Below are positions 1 through 6,849 of a DNA stretch of 30,026 bases, piece after piece. Under the pieces are notes generated by a model that saw only the letters and a list, made by a program, of their open reading frames with translations, was not told the DNA's origin and did not search any database. Position 1 is the first letter of the stretch, and each line of letters begins with the position of its first letter. The position numbers and the translations under genes were made by a program. Source of the stretch: a virus; IMG/VR virus record IMGVR_UViG_3300042934_000458, positions 1-30,026 of that record; one strand, written 5' to 3'.

Positions 1-42
1 GCCTGATTGTATGATCCGGCGCCTTTGCTTTAAGTGCTTCAC

Positions 43-127
43 GCGGACGTGGTGGAATTGGTAGACACACTGGATTTAGGTTCCAGCGGCGCAAGCTGTA
101 AGAGTTCGAGTCTCTTCGTCCGCACCA
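43..127 (+). tRNA. tRNA-Leu (anticodon UAG)
   Basis: The acceptor stem GCGGACG (43-49) pairs with CGTCCGC (117-123), followed by discriminator A and an encoded CCA (125-127). The anticodon stem CTGGA/TCCAG encloses the loop TTTAGGT, which gives anticodon UAG (reads CUA). The long variable arm and the TTCGAGT T-loop fit a class II leucine tRNA. The integrase gene ends only 10 bases downstream and points toward it, so this is the integration target, and the tRNA is intact after insertion. Confidence 0.97.
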
Positions 128-136
128 CCTTATAAA
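100..136. other. Putative attL junction at tRNA-Leu 3' end
   Basis: Tyrosine recombinases of temperate phages commonly integrate into the 3' end of a tRNA and restore it with phage-borne sequence. The integrase adjoining the tRNA places the crossover core somewhere in its T-arm and 3' end. The second copy (attR) is not in this window, so the exact core cannot be delimited. The position is inferred. Confidence 0.5.
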
Positions 137-1246
137 TCAAGGGCTTACGAGCTTAAGCAGTGATCCCCCTTGAGCCACTGGATTATCAGCGTGAACAGAA
201 CGTGAACTCGAGCGTTCACGGCCCTGGTCCAGCACCCTTACCGCATCCCTTACTCTGGCCGGCGCCAAGTGCGCATACCGCTCCGTCATCATGACGGTTG
301 AGTGGCCGAGTAGATCCCTGACTTCTGCCAGCGCAACGCCGGCACTGATCAAATGCGCAGCACACGTGTGCCGCAGATCGTGAATCTTGAAGTCTTCAAT
401 CCCCACCTTCTTGCAAGCCCTGGCAAACCCCGTTCGCATGCACAGCACACGCTCGCCGTTGCCCCTGGCGAAGACCCAGGGCGTAGACGGGCAGTGCTCA
501 GCCCGGAACGCCATCATCTGCTTGAGGGCATCGATCGCTCCCTCGTTCAGTGGGATGCTCCGGCGCTTCCCTGCTTTGGTATGCACGCCTTCCAGGTAGA
601 TCAGGCCATTGGCGAAGTCCACGCGCCGCCACTCGAGGCCTAGCATCTCCTCCTTACGGCAACCTGTGTTCACCGCCAGGCGAATGAACGACTCCAGCAG
701 CAGGCCAAACTTCTGCGCTCGAGCGGCGCGGCATAAACTCTCCACCTCGGCCCGCGTCAGCCAGCGCACCCTGCCTTCGGGTTCCTTCATCTTCCGGCCT
801 TTCACCGGATTCGGCAGACCCCACTCATATTCGACGTTGCACCAGTTGATCGCCGCCGACAGTGCCGCGAGTTCCCGGTTGATCGTCGCGGCCGATACGC
901 CGTCCGCCATCCGTCTGTCCATGTATGCGCGGATGTCCTTTCCAGCTAGGTCATTCATCGTGGCGCCTGTAAAATGTTCTCGCAGCGCCTTTACCCTATT
1001 GGTCGTTGTCTCGTAGCTGCGCTGATGCTGGCTGGCGTTGCGCAGGTACGGGAGCATTACTTCGTTGAAGGACCGGGGCGGATTCACGCCCCATTCCTTT
1101 TCTTTCCAGGCATCCGCCCGGGCCTGTTGCTCTAGTGCTTTCGCCGCCGCAAAGTCGGCAGTGCCAGAAGAGCGTCTAACTCGCTTTCCATCTGCTTGGG
1201 TGACAAAGATCCACCAATAGGGCGAATCGTCTCTTTTGTAGGGCAT
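137..1246 (-). CDS. int: Site-specific tyrosine integrase
   Basis: This 369-residue phage integrase catalyses recombination between attP and the tRNA-Leu attB, and excision with the help of an excisionase. An N-terminal arm-binding region (about 1-60) and a SAM-like core-binding domain (about 60-150) precede the catalytic domain. The catalytic residues visible are R197 (NTGCRKEE), H289 and R292 (HDLRH), H315 (LLGH) and nucleophile Y324 (ERYAHL), so it looks active. The ATG at 1246 has GGAGG seven bases upstream and lies inside the 3' part of the excisionase-like gene, so the two are probably translated from one leftward message. The gene runs toward the tRNA target, as expected at a prophage end. 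Identity is certain from the motif set; the subfamily is not resolved. Confidence 0.97.
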   Translation of the reverse strand: MPYKRDDSPYWWIFVTQADGKRVRRSSGTADFAAAKALEQQARADAWKEKEWGVNPPRSFNEVMLPYLRNASQHQRSYETTTNRVKALREHFTGATMNDLAGKDIRAYMDRRMADGVSAATINRELAALSAAINWCNVEYEWGLPNPVKGRKMKEPEGRVRWLTRAEVESLCRAARAQKFGLLLESFIRLAVNTGCRKEEMLGLEWRRVDFANGLIYLEGVHTKAGKRRSIPLNEGAIDALKQMMAFRAEHCPSTPWVFARGNGERVLCMRTGFARACKKVGIEDFKIHDLRHTCAAHLISAGVALAEVRDLLGHSTVMMTERYAHLAPARVRDAVRVLDQGRERSSSRSVHADNPVAQGGSLLKLVSP

Positions 1247-1452
1247 TCGGGTTCCTCCGACATGCCGCCCGCGGCGCGAATACTAGCAGTGGCGGCTTCA
1301 TCGATCATCTGTTGCAGTTTCTCGGCATGCACCCTGACTCCGCGCTTCATCCAGCGCACAGTCGGGATGCGACCCTCGGTGGCCATCCGGTAGGCGGTGG
1401 CCCGGCTGACACAGAGCAGGCCGGCAGCCTGCTCGACGGATATCAGGGACAT
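1132..1452 (-). CDS. Excisionase-like / AlpA-type HTH protein
   Basis: This 106-residue protein opens with a MerR/excisionase-type helix-turn-helix (about residues 3-50: VEQAAGLLCVSRATAYRMA followed by a basic wing). That fold is shared by phage Xis and AlpA-like DNA-binding proteins. By position, just upstream of int and co-directional, it is the best candidate for the directionality factor. The C-terminal half is polar and unrecognised. The gene overlaps the integrase start by 115 bases, so its tail and the integrase N-terminus are encoded in different frames of the same DNA. The start ATG at 1452 is preceded by GGAG. It could instead be a regulator of int only. The HTH call is firm, the Xis role inferred. 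Confidence 0.75.
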   Translation of the reverse strand: MSLISVEQAAGLLCVSRATAYRMATEGRIPTVRWMKRGVRVHAEKLQQMIDEAATASIRAAGGMSEEPECPTKETIRPIGGSLSPKQMESELDALLALPTLRRRKH

Positions 1453-1499
1453 GGGGACTCCAGGCCCGCGCTGGGCGGCGGGCGAAATTGGTGGGGGCG

Positions 1500-1691
1500 T
1501 TACAGTGCGTGTGCACCGGTGGCCAGCAGGCCATCACGGTCTTCGCGGAGGTTGTTGCGTTCGGTGGCCAGGGCCTGGATCTCCCGGTGCAGGTACTGGG
1601 CGATGGACTCGCCGCAGCGCAGGTCGCCGGGGATTGCGCGGCCTTTAAGCATGCCTTCCAGTTCAACCAGGGTGAGCTGTTCGATGTTCAC
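1500..1691 (-). CDS. Small phage protein, unknown function (63 aa)
   Basis: I do not recognise this 63-residue protein. It is acidic and helix-prone, with a Glu/Leu-rich first half and a heptad-like stretch (about residues 28-58) suggesting a short coiled coil. I chose the GTG start at 1691 because it overlaps the upstream gene's stop as GTGA and has GAGAGGT about seven bases upstream. Longer readings into the upstream gene give arginine-rich antisense-looking sequence. It is the last of three genes joined by 4-base overlaps, so it is probably translationally coupled and co-expressed in the leftward early operon. Confidence 0.6.
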   Translation of the reverse strand: MNIEQLTLVELEGMLKGRAIPGDLRCGESIAQYLHREIQALATERNNLREDRDGLLATGAHAL

Positions 1692-1981
1692 AGGTGATAC
1701 CTCTCGCCGATCCAGCGCCCAGGCGCCATCGCGGGCATGGGTTCGGGTTGTTGTTCGTGCGGGGATAGCTGGCGCTCGGTACCGGCCTGCAGCTGGCTGT
1801 CGGGGATGCAGCTGATGCCGCCGGAGTGCACGCCGTAGAACACGTAGCAGGTGACGCCACGTTCCTGGTCGTGCATGCGGTTGAGACCTATGTCGATGTT
1901 CCCGGATGTCTCCACAAGAGTGGTTGTGCTTGCGCTGGCGCCGGTGGCCAGCAGCAGGAGGCAGAGGACGACACGGGTCAT
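1688..1981 (-). CDS. Small secreted protein with signal peptide
   Basis: This 97-residue protein begins with a classic signal peptide: a positive start (MTR), a hydrophobic core (VVLCLLLLA) and an ASAS cleavage region near residue 18. The short mature domain contains two cysteines (VTCYVF and ISCIPD), which could form a disulfide in the periplasm. The tail is rich in Gln, Glu and Pro. No family is recognised. The start overlaps the upstream stop as ATGA, and its own stop overlaps the next GTG start, so the trio forms one translational unit. An exported prophage protein next to int suggests a lysogenic-conversion or envelope role, which is speculation. Confidence 0.65.
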   Translation of the reverse strand: MTRVVLCLLLLATGASASTTTLVETSGNIDIGLNRMHDQERGVTCYVFYGVHSGGISCIPDSQLQAGTERQLSPHEQQPEPMPAMAPGRWIGERYHL

Positions 1982-2472
1982 GGCTGCGCCTCAGCAGCTT
2001 CTGGCAACTCCTCGAACGAGTAGGTCTTGATGACCTGCTCCTGCACGCCAGCGACCTTGATGAACTTGGCCTCCTTGACCCACGGGTAGGCGCCTGGATC
2101 GCCATGCTTGCCGCCGCCGCTCATTTCGCAGAAGGCGAGGGCGCGCCCATCGGGCAGGATGAAGGCCTTCACGTCGACCTCGAAGTGCCGGCCCCAGCTG
2201 TAATGGCTCCACTCAGGGATGCCGATGGCGTCAACGGCGCCGTAGCGGACTTCGTTGATGGCGTCGTCATGCTCGTTTTCTTCGAAGATGGCCTCGATCA
2301 GATCACCTGACGCCGCGGCCAGGAAGCCCAGGTCTACATCGGCTTCCTGCCCACCATCGTCGGTGAAGGTGTATCCGTAGCCGAACTCCAGGCCCTTGCG
2401 CATGACTAGCAGCATGGCCAGCCGGCTGGCGCTGAGGGTATCGAGAGCTTCGTGGATGTTTGCTTCGAGCAC
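1978..2472 (-). CDS. Phage protein of unknown function (164 aa)
   Basis: I do not recognise this mostly acidic, soluble protein of 164 residues. It has a mixed alpha/beta character, a conserved-looking aromatic stretch (PEWSHYSWGRHFEVD) and no membrane segment. I prefer the GTG start at 2472 because AAGGAG lies five to six bases upstream; an ATG seven codons earlier has no comparable site. It is the first of three genes coupled by 4-base overlaps (ATGA, then GTGA). GC-rich codon use matches the phage backbone and contrasts with the AT-rich island that begins immediately upstream. Confidence 0.65.
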   Translation of the reverse strand: MLEANIHEALDTLSASRLAMLLVMRKGLEFGYGYTFTDDGGQEADVDLGFLAAASGDLIEAIFEENEHDDAINEVRYGAVDAIGIPEWSHYSWGRHFEVDVKAFILPDGRALAFCEMSGGGKHGDPGAYPWVKEAKFIKVAGVQEQVIKTYSFEELPEAAEAQP

Positions 2473-2623
2473 AGGAACTCCTTGCCGCCACATCGCGGCA
2501 GTGAATAGAGGGGGTTAGGGGGTACAGCTTGGGTGGTGTATAGATATAGAATTTATGTGCAGACTGACGGTGGTTGGTAAGCTAGTAGCATCTTGGGGCA
2601 TTAGAATCTTAGGGAGGCGGGTG

Positions 2624-3334
2624 ATGGAATGGTGGAATGCTGCTTTTGACCATCTTTGTAGGTTTGTCTATATAGTGTGGACTGAGTTTGGTTGGCCTCA
2701 CGCTGCTTTAATTATCGTATTTATTGTTGTAAAAGTGTTTTCTGTCGAGATAAAAATAATTTTAAAACGGATTAACAAGCTTGGTCCTTGGGCTGAGTTT
2801 CAGCCAATGACTGAAACTAAGCAGCCGACAGTATCTCCAAGCGAACAAGAAGCAGGTGAAGGTTTAGACGGCAAGGCTATGCCTCAGGGCTCGGGCTTGA
2901 CTTTAAATCTTCCAGCTATTCCTTTCCCTCAGTCCCTATCAGATATAAGGGCTTCAGTGATAAATGAAATTAGCTCTCTCGGCGAGCAAGATGTACGAAA
3001 TTATCTCATAGAGCACCTGTCATTCTGGCGTGTTACAGCTGATTTCGAATACATAAGTGGCGTTATATACGGAGGCCAGCTAGGATTTTTAAGACTTCTT
3101 GCGGAAAGGGGAGTGGCTGGCGCTTCAGTTATGGAGGCAAGAGGTCAGTGGGCAAGTTTTCAGCCAACTATAAAGCCAAATTTCGACGGCTGGTCAGCAG
3201 AGCAGTACCTGAATTTCTTAGTGTTAAAGGGACTGGTCCTGTTTGCTGGGGATATGTACTACATAACGCCGAAGGGACGAGAGCTGATATCTTGGATGTC
3301 AATGTATGGACGGCTCTTGGTTAGAGCGCTGTAG
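2624..3334 (+). CDS. Membrane-anchored protein with C-terminal winged-helix-like domain
   Basis: This 236-residue protein has a single strongly hydrophobic segment (about residues 23-45, HAALIIVFIVVKVF) followed by a basic stretch and a Ser/Pro/Gln-rich linker. The C-terminal soluble domain ends in a pattern typical of winged helices (YLNFLVLKGLVLF...YYITPKGRELI). The ATG at 2624 was chosen for its GGGAGG site at 2612-2617; upstream codons lack one. The gene is AT-rich, lies on the opposite strand to the flanking leftward operon and is monocistronic, the mark of a moron or cargo gene. No family name can be given. Membrane anchoring plus a wHTH-type sensor suggests an exclusion or defence role, but this is inference. 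Confidence 0.65.
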   Translation: MEWWNAAFDHLCRFVYIVWTEFGWPHAALIIVFIVVKVFSVEIKIILKRINKLGPWAEFQPMTETKQPTVSPSEQEAGEGLDGKAMPQGSGLTLNLPAIPFPQSLSDIRASVINEISSLGEQDVRNYLIEHLSFWRVTADFEYISGVIYGGQLGFLRLLAERGVAGASVMEARGQWASFQPTIKPNFDGWSAEQYLNFLVLKGLVLFAGDMYYITPKGRELISWMSMYGRLLVRAL

Positions 3335-3922
3335 AGTCTAAGGCCAGGCGGCTTCAGCCTATGGTGTCGTGGTTCGTCAAGGGGTATTGAGGCCGGCAAA
3401 GGCAGCCATGGGTGGTGTGTTAACACTGTTTCCGCATATGTGCAACTGCTCGTTCTAGGTGAGCAGTTTGCCATCTGCGCTGGGGTAGATCACGTAACCG
3501 GCGGAAAGCCTCGGGCCTGATACTGCTCGTTCGGTTGCAGCATGTCGACGATAATGTAGGGCGTGCGCTGGAGGTGCGCGGTGTCGATCCAGGCTCGTCG
3601 ACGGCCTGGCGGATGTTGGCGCCGAACTGGCGCTTAAGAAATGCGGTAGCGATTTTGTGATGTGCCCCGCCTGCGCTGATGATGTGCAGCGGATCAATGA
3701 CGTCTCTACCACCGATTTGAGCTTCGGGTTATTGCGGCATTGGCTAGTACTGTGATTTTCAACGCCTACCAGTCGGTATGGTGAGGTCTACAGATGCAAG
3801 GTAAGGGTTTTTATGCAAAAATGATGGCATAATGCTAGAAATTGCTGGTCGATAGTTGCTTAGGTTTGACTACCTTCTAGAGTTTGTTCGATTTTCAGAG
3901 TATTGGTAAAAAGGAATTGCTC
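3335..3922. other. Intergenic stretch between cargo genes
   Basis: No intact gene is evident in this 588-base gap. The central part (3490-3728) is the degenerate minus-strand remnant listed separately. The last 150 bases are AT-rich and likely contain the promoter of the ParA-HEPN unit: CATAAT near 3830 resembles a -10 box, but no convincing -35 accompanies it. Terminal inverted repeats or target-site duplications that would mark an insertion element were not seen. Confidence 0.5.
3490..3728 (-). pseudogene. Remnant of a GC-rich gene, frameshifted and truncated
   Basis: On the minus strand two adjoining frames read as convincing protein. The upstream frame gives GGRDVIDPLHIISAGGAH followed by HKIATAFLKRQFGANIRQAVDE. 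The continuation WIDTAHLQRTPYIIVDMLQP then lies one frame away and ends at a stop at 3490. Restoring a single missing base near 3593 (GAGCC for GAGGCC) joins them into one 80-residue reading. Upstream of 3731 a stop cuts the frame and no start is visible, so the gene is also truncated at its 5' end. Its GC-rich codons differ from the AT-rich genes on both sides. The family is not recognised. Confidence 0.5.
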
Positions 3923-4957
3923 ATGTCTTCATATGCATTTTGGAATAACAAGGGTGGCGTAGGTAAAAGCTTTTTGTGTTTTATCGCTGCATGTGAATAT
4001 GCGAACAGAAATCCTGAGACTGATGTTTATGTCATAGATTTATGTCCGCAAGCGAATGTTTCTGAGATGTTACTTGGTGGGCAAGATAAGGGTGGATTAG
4101 TACTGCGAGAGTGTTTGGCAAATCCGAAGTTCAGGAAAAGTGTTGGTGGATATCTGGAGGAGCGTCTCAACTCCCCTTTTCATAAAACTGAGGATGCAAC
4201 AAAGTTCTCAATTAATGTCAGTGAGCATAATAGTTCTGCTCCTACTAATTTATCATTGGTTTGCGGCGATAATTTAGTCGAGGTTCTTGGTGAAGCTATT
4301 CGCCAAACATCACAGCTCTCAGTGCCATTCGACTCTTGGAAGAAGGTCATCTCTTGGATTGCCGACTTGAAAGAGTCTTTGGCAGAAGCTTCTCCAAATG
4401 AGGCAGTATTTTTCTTTGACTGCAATCCTAGTTTTGCCGTGTATACACAGCTTGCGATCGCTGCTGCTGAATACCTAATTGTGCCTTTCACTGCGGATGA
4501 AAGCTCTAGGAGAGGGATGGAGAATATTATTGCTTTGCTGTATGGACAGGGCGATGATTACCTTGCTAACTTTGCACGTTTGAGCTTTTATAAGCGAGCC
4601 AAGGAAGAAGGTATAAGTCTTCCGAAGTTGCATACTTTCGTCTCGAATCGAATAATTTTATTTGATGGTAAAGCGAGTAAAGCATCTCAGGCTGCTAGTC
4701 ATGCCATTACTGCCACCGTTGAAGCTGTTAAGAAAAAGCACCGTTCTATATTTGCCAATCCGTCATTGGGCACTCGCGAAAGATTCGTCGAAATCCCCGA
4801 TTACCATACTGCCGCTATCGTTTCCGCTCTCACTGGGACACCTATGCATAGACTGAAGGCGGGCCCCAAGACAATTAATGGAGAAAGAATTCAAATCAAT
4901 GTCTCCCCCTTGTCCGGGTATAAGAGCGCATTAACTAAATTTGTGGACGCACTGTAA
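3923..4957 (+). CDS. ParA/MinD-like P-loop ATPase
   Basis: This 344-residue ATPase of the ParA/CobQ superfamily has the deviant Walker A motif KGGVGKS (residues 10-16), a switch-like VIDLCPQANVS (about 37-47) and a Walker B region VFFFDCNPS (D166) followed by the typical hydrophobic IVPFTADESSRRG. The DxDPQ motif of partition ATPases reads DLCPQ here, so the second Asp is replaced by Cys. The ATG at 3923 follows AAGGAA at 3911-3916 with six-base spacing. The gene is AT-rich and lies one base upstream of a HEPN gene on the same strand. No ParB-like partner or centromere-like repeats are nearby, so plasmid-style partition is unlikely. An ATPase that senses infection or localises the HEPN partner is plausible but inferred. 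Confidence 0.85.
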   Translation: MSSYAFWNNKGGVGKSFLCFIAACEYANRNPETDVYVIDLCPQANVSEMLLGGQDKGGLVLRECLANPKFRKSVGGYLEERLNSPFHKTEDATKFSINVSEHNSSAPTNLSLVCGDNLVEVLGEAIRQTSQLSVPFDSWKKVISWIADLKESLAEASPNEAVFFFDCNPSFAVYTQLAIAAAEYLIVPFTADESSRRGMENIIALLYGQGDDYLANFARLSFYKRAKEEGISLPKLHTFVSNRIILFDGKASKASQAASHAITATVEAVKKKHRSIFANPSLGTRERFVEIPDYHTAAIVSALTGTPMHRLKAGPKTINGERIQINVSPLSGYKSALTKFVDAL

Positions 4958-4958
4958 A

Positions 4959-5570
4959 ATGTCGTCAAGAGCTTTGATTGAGTATGGAAGCCAGAGATCT
5001 AAAGCAGACTATCTTATATCCCATGCCGGATCATTAAAGCTGAAATCGCAGGGAAGTGAAAAAGCTATTCTTCTGCATGCGGCTTTGGCAGCCCATGTGG
5101 CTGCTTGGGATTCTTACGTCAAAAGGTTGATGAAAGAGAAATATTCTGCAATCTTTCATTCTAACTCGGTTGACTATATGGCATTGCATGAGATATCTAA
5201 AAAAAGAACTGAAAAAGCCATTGAAAAGCTTAATACTCCAAATGCTGAGAATTGCCGAAATTTCATGATTGAGAGTTCGGGTTTTGACCCGTGGCCTAGT
5301 TGGATTAATGTGAGGTTTGGAAATTCAGTTTTAACAGCAAATTTAATGGTTAATGCAAGACTTAACGAGATCTTCAAGGTTCGCCATAGTTTTGCGCATG
5401 GTTTTACCATGCCAAACTTTCACTGGAATACAAATGCGATAGGTGGTGCTCATTTAGACTGTAGTTGTTTGCGGTCAGTCTCTGGGTTCTTTGGTCAGCT
5501 GGCAACTAAAACCGATGAAGGGTTTTCCACTCACATTTCTACCCACTTTGGACGTAATAAACCATGGTAG
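4959..5570 (+). CDS. HEPN-domain protein, putative ribonuclease effector
   Basis: This 203-residue all-helical-looking protein resembles the RiboL-PSP/MAE-type HEPN families. The hallmark motif R-x4-H is present as R142-HSFA-H147 followed by G, in the context FKVRHSFAHGF. HEPN proteins with this motif are typically metal-independent RNases and often toxins or abortive-infection effectors. An N-terminal helical region (AALAAHVAAWDSYVKRLM) is typical of HEPN dimer cores. The start ATG at 4959 is one base after the ATPase stop (TAAAATG) and has no strong ribosome site of its own, indicating translational coupling. The pairing suggests the ATPase controls this RNase. The superfamily is fairly sure from motif and layout; the exact family and target are unknown. 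Confidence 0.75.
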   Translation: MSSRALIEYGSQRSKADYLISHAGSLKLKSQGSEKAILLHAALAAHVAAWDSYVKRLMKEKYSAIFHSNSVDYMALHEISKKRTEKAIEKLNTPNAENCRNFMIESSGFDPWPSWINVRFGNSVLTANLMVNARLNEIFKVRHSFAHGFTMPNFHWNTNAIGGAHLDCSCLRSVSGFFGQLATKTDEGFSTHISTHFGRNKPW

Positions 5571-5645
5571 TTATGTGCATGAATAGAAGGTGAGGATGTT
5601 GCTCGCGCTGACTAAAACGGGTGCGGTTGGGGGCTCGTTTCATTT

Positions 5646-6171
5646 CTACTGGCGCCATTCGGGGGAGTCGATATTGTAGCCGTCGGCCAGCCTGGTCAGG
5701 TGCTGCTGGCTGATGCCAATCAACTTGGCGACTGCGTCGCGGCTGAGACCGGTGGGGGCGTAGATGCGAGTCCTTTTGACCAGGGCGTCCTGGGTCTTGG
5801 TCCTGGTCTGGGGCCTCAGCTCACGCTCGGCATGCAGCTTGGCGTCAACCTGGAAGCAGAACGAATGCTTTCGGGATAGCGTCAGCAGCTGCGCCCGACT
5901 GGCGTCCAGGTAGGCGCTAGCTTCGCTGACGGTCATGGTCTTGGCCGCCTGGATGGCCCGGGCGAGCAGCTGGGGGGCTGTGCTGCGCCTGCACCACCTG
6001 CTTGTCCTGCGGCTGCTGGTCTGGGTACCACCGGAAGTTAGGCCGCCGCGGTACCGAGGCAGCGCCCCCGCAGTCGTGGATCTTGCCGCCCTTGGTCAGG
6101 AACTGGGCCACGCTGGCCTCAAGGTCTGCGCGTGCCTGCTCGTGCCGTTCAGGGATGCTCTCGCCGATCAT
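5646..6171 (-). pseudogene. Phage HTH-like protein gene split by a frameshift in a C6 tract
   Basis: The reading from the ATG at 6171 (overlapping the upstream stop as ATGA) encodes MIGESIPERHEQARADLEAS onward to VVQAQHSP. It then loses sense exactly at a run of six C on the coding strand (plus-strand G tract 5972-5977). The adjacent frame resumes with QLLARAIQAAKTMTVSEASA and runs to the stop at 5646. Deleting one C joins both parts into a single 174-residue protein. The C-terminal part contains HTH-like stretches (SRDAVAKLIGISQQHLTRL). The internal ATG at 5936 could still give a 96-residue fragment. A true mutation, a sequencing error in the homopolymer or slippage could each explain it. 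Confidence 0.65.
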
Positions 6172-6437
6172 TGCCGCCCGACCAGCTTGCACCGGTCAGC
6201 TGCCTCCATCGCATTGACGAACACCATGGCGGTGTCGTAGTGGTAGGCCATGCCCATGACGGCGCCGGTATCGAGGTCGACCACTTCCCAGATCTTGCCG
6301 CGGCTCATGGCCTGGTAGCGGGGAGCGGTGACCTTGACGCGGGCCTGGGCTTCTTGGCGGGCGAGACTGGTGCGGGCCAGCAGCGCCTCGAGCTGTGGAA
6401 TGCCTTGAGCGAAGGCGCGACTCGTTGCTGTTTGCAT
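6168..6437 (-). CDS. Small phage protein of unknown function (89 aa)
   Basis: I do not recognise this 89-residue protein. An N-terminal helix rich in Ala, Gln and Arg is followed by a beta-rich part (KIWEVVDLDTGAVMGMAYHY) and a terminal helix. The GTG/ATG choice is clear: ATG at 6437 has GAGG eight bases upstream, and longer readings overlap the LuxR-type gene with antisense-looking sequence. Its stop overlaps the next start as ATGA, and it follows the LuxR-HTH gene after 14 bases, so it belongs to the leftward operon. Confidence 0.65.
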   Translation of the reverse strand: MQTATSRAFAQGIPQLEALLARTSLARQEAQARVKVTAPRYQAMSRGKIWEVVDLDTGAVMGMAYHYDTAMVFVNAMEAADRCKLVGRQ

Positions 6438-6451
6438 GATGTGATCCTCGG

Positions 6452-6835
6452 TCAGACGTGGAGCTCGAAGGCCTCGGCCTTGCGAACGATTCGAACTTGG
6501 GCGGTGCGGCGCTCTGGCACGCGGCGGTCGCGGCGCATGGGGTCGCCCACGTCGATGGCAGCGTGCAGCGCGATGAGGCTGGCCAGCGCGATACACAGGG
6601 GGCTGATGATCTGGCGGCTCATGGCCTTGGTGACGGCCTCGACGCGCCGGCTGACCTGCATCTTGAACAGGGCCAGCTTCACGCGATTGGCAGCGGTACC
6701 GGGTGTGGTGCCCATCTGGCGGGCGATCTCTTTCGTGGTGAGGCCCTGGGCGACCCACAGCAGAGCTTCAAGCTCACGGGGCGCCAGGGCATCGCCGAGC
6801 TGGCCAGTCCATGTACCGCAGGTGATCGTTTCCAT
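6452..6835 (-). CDS. LuxR-type HTH protein with C-terminal hydrophobic segment
   Basis: This 127-residue protein carries a LuxR/GerE-type DNA-binding domain at about residues 17-70 (APRELEALLWVAQGLTTKEI, then ARQMGTTPGTAANRVK), without any N-terminal sensor domain. Residues about 78-95 (ISPLCIALASLIALHAAI) form a hydrophobic segment that may anchor it in the membrane, an unusual arrangement for this domain. A basic tail follows. The start ATG at 6835 has only a weak upstream site (GAGACAG) and sits 15 bases after a long hairpin. It lies in the leftward early operon between a structured gap and small phage genes. It probably regulates phage or host transcription; targets are unknown. Confidence 0.8.
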   Translation of the reverse strand: METITCGTWTGQLGDALAPRELEALLWVAQGLTTKEIARQMGTTPGTAANRVKLALFKMQVSRRVEAVTKAMSRQIISPLCIALASLIALHAAIDVGDPMRRDRRVPERRTAQVRIVRKAEAFELHV

Positions 6836-6849
6836 AATCTGTCTCGGTG

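Noticed and set aside
3455-3712. An 85-codon minus-strand open frame in the cargo gap as an intact gene
   Set aside because: Protein sense in this segment is in the two other frames, and this frame is Ser/Ala/His/Arg-rich with no ribosome site. The gene-remnant interpretation fits better.
3923-4957. Plasmid or phage partition (ParA) role for the ATPase
   Set aside because: No ParB-like DNA-binding protein or clustered centromere repeats are adjacent. The partner is a HEPN protein, and the phage integrates in the chromosome.
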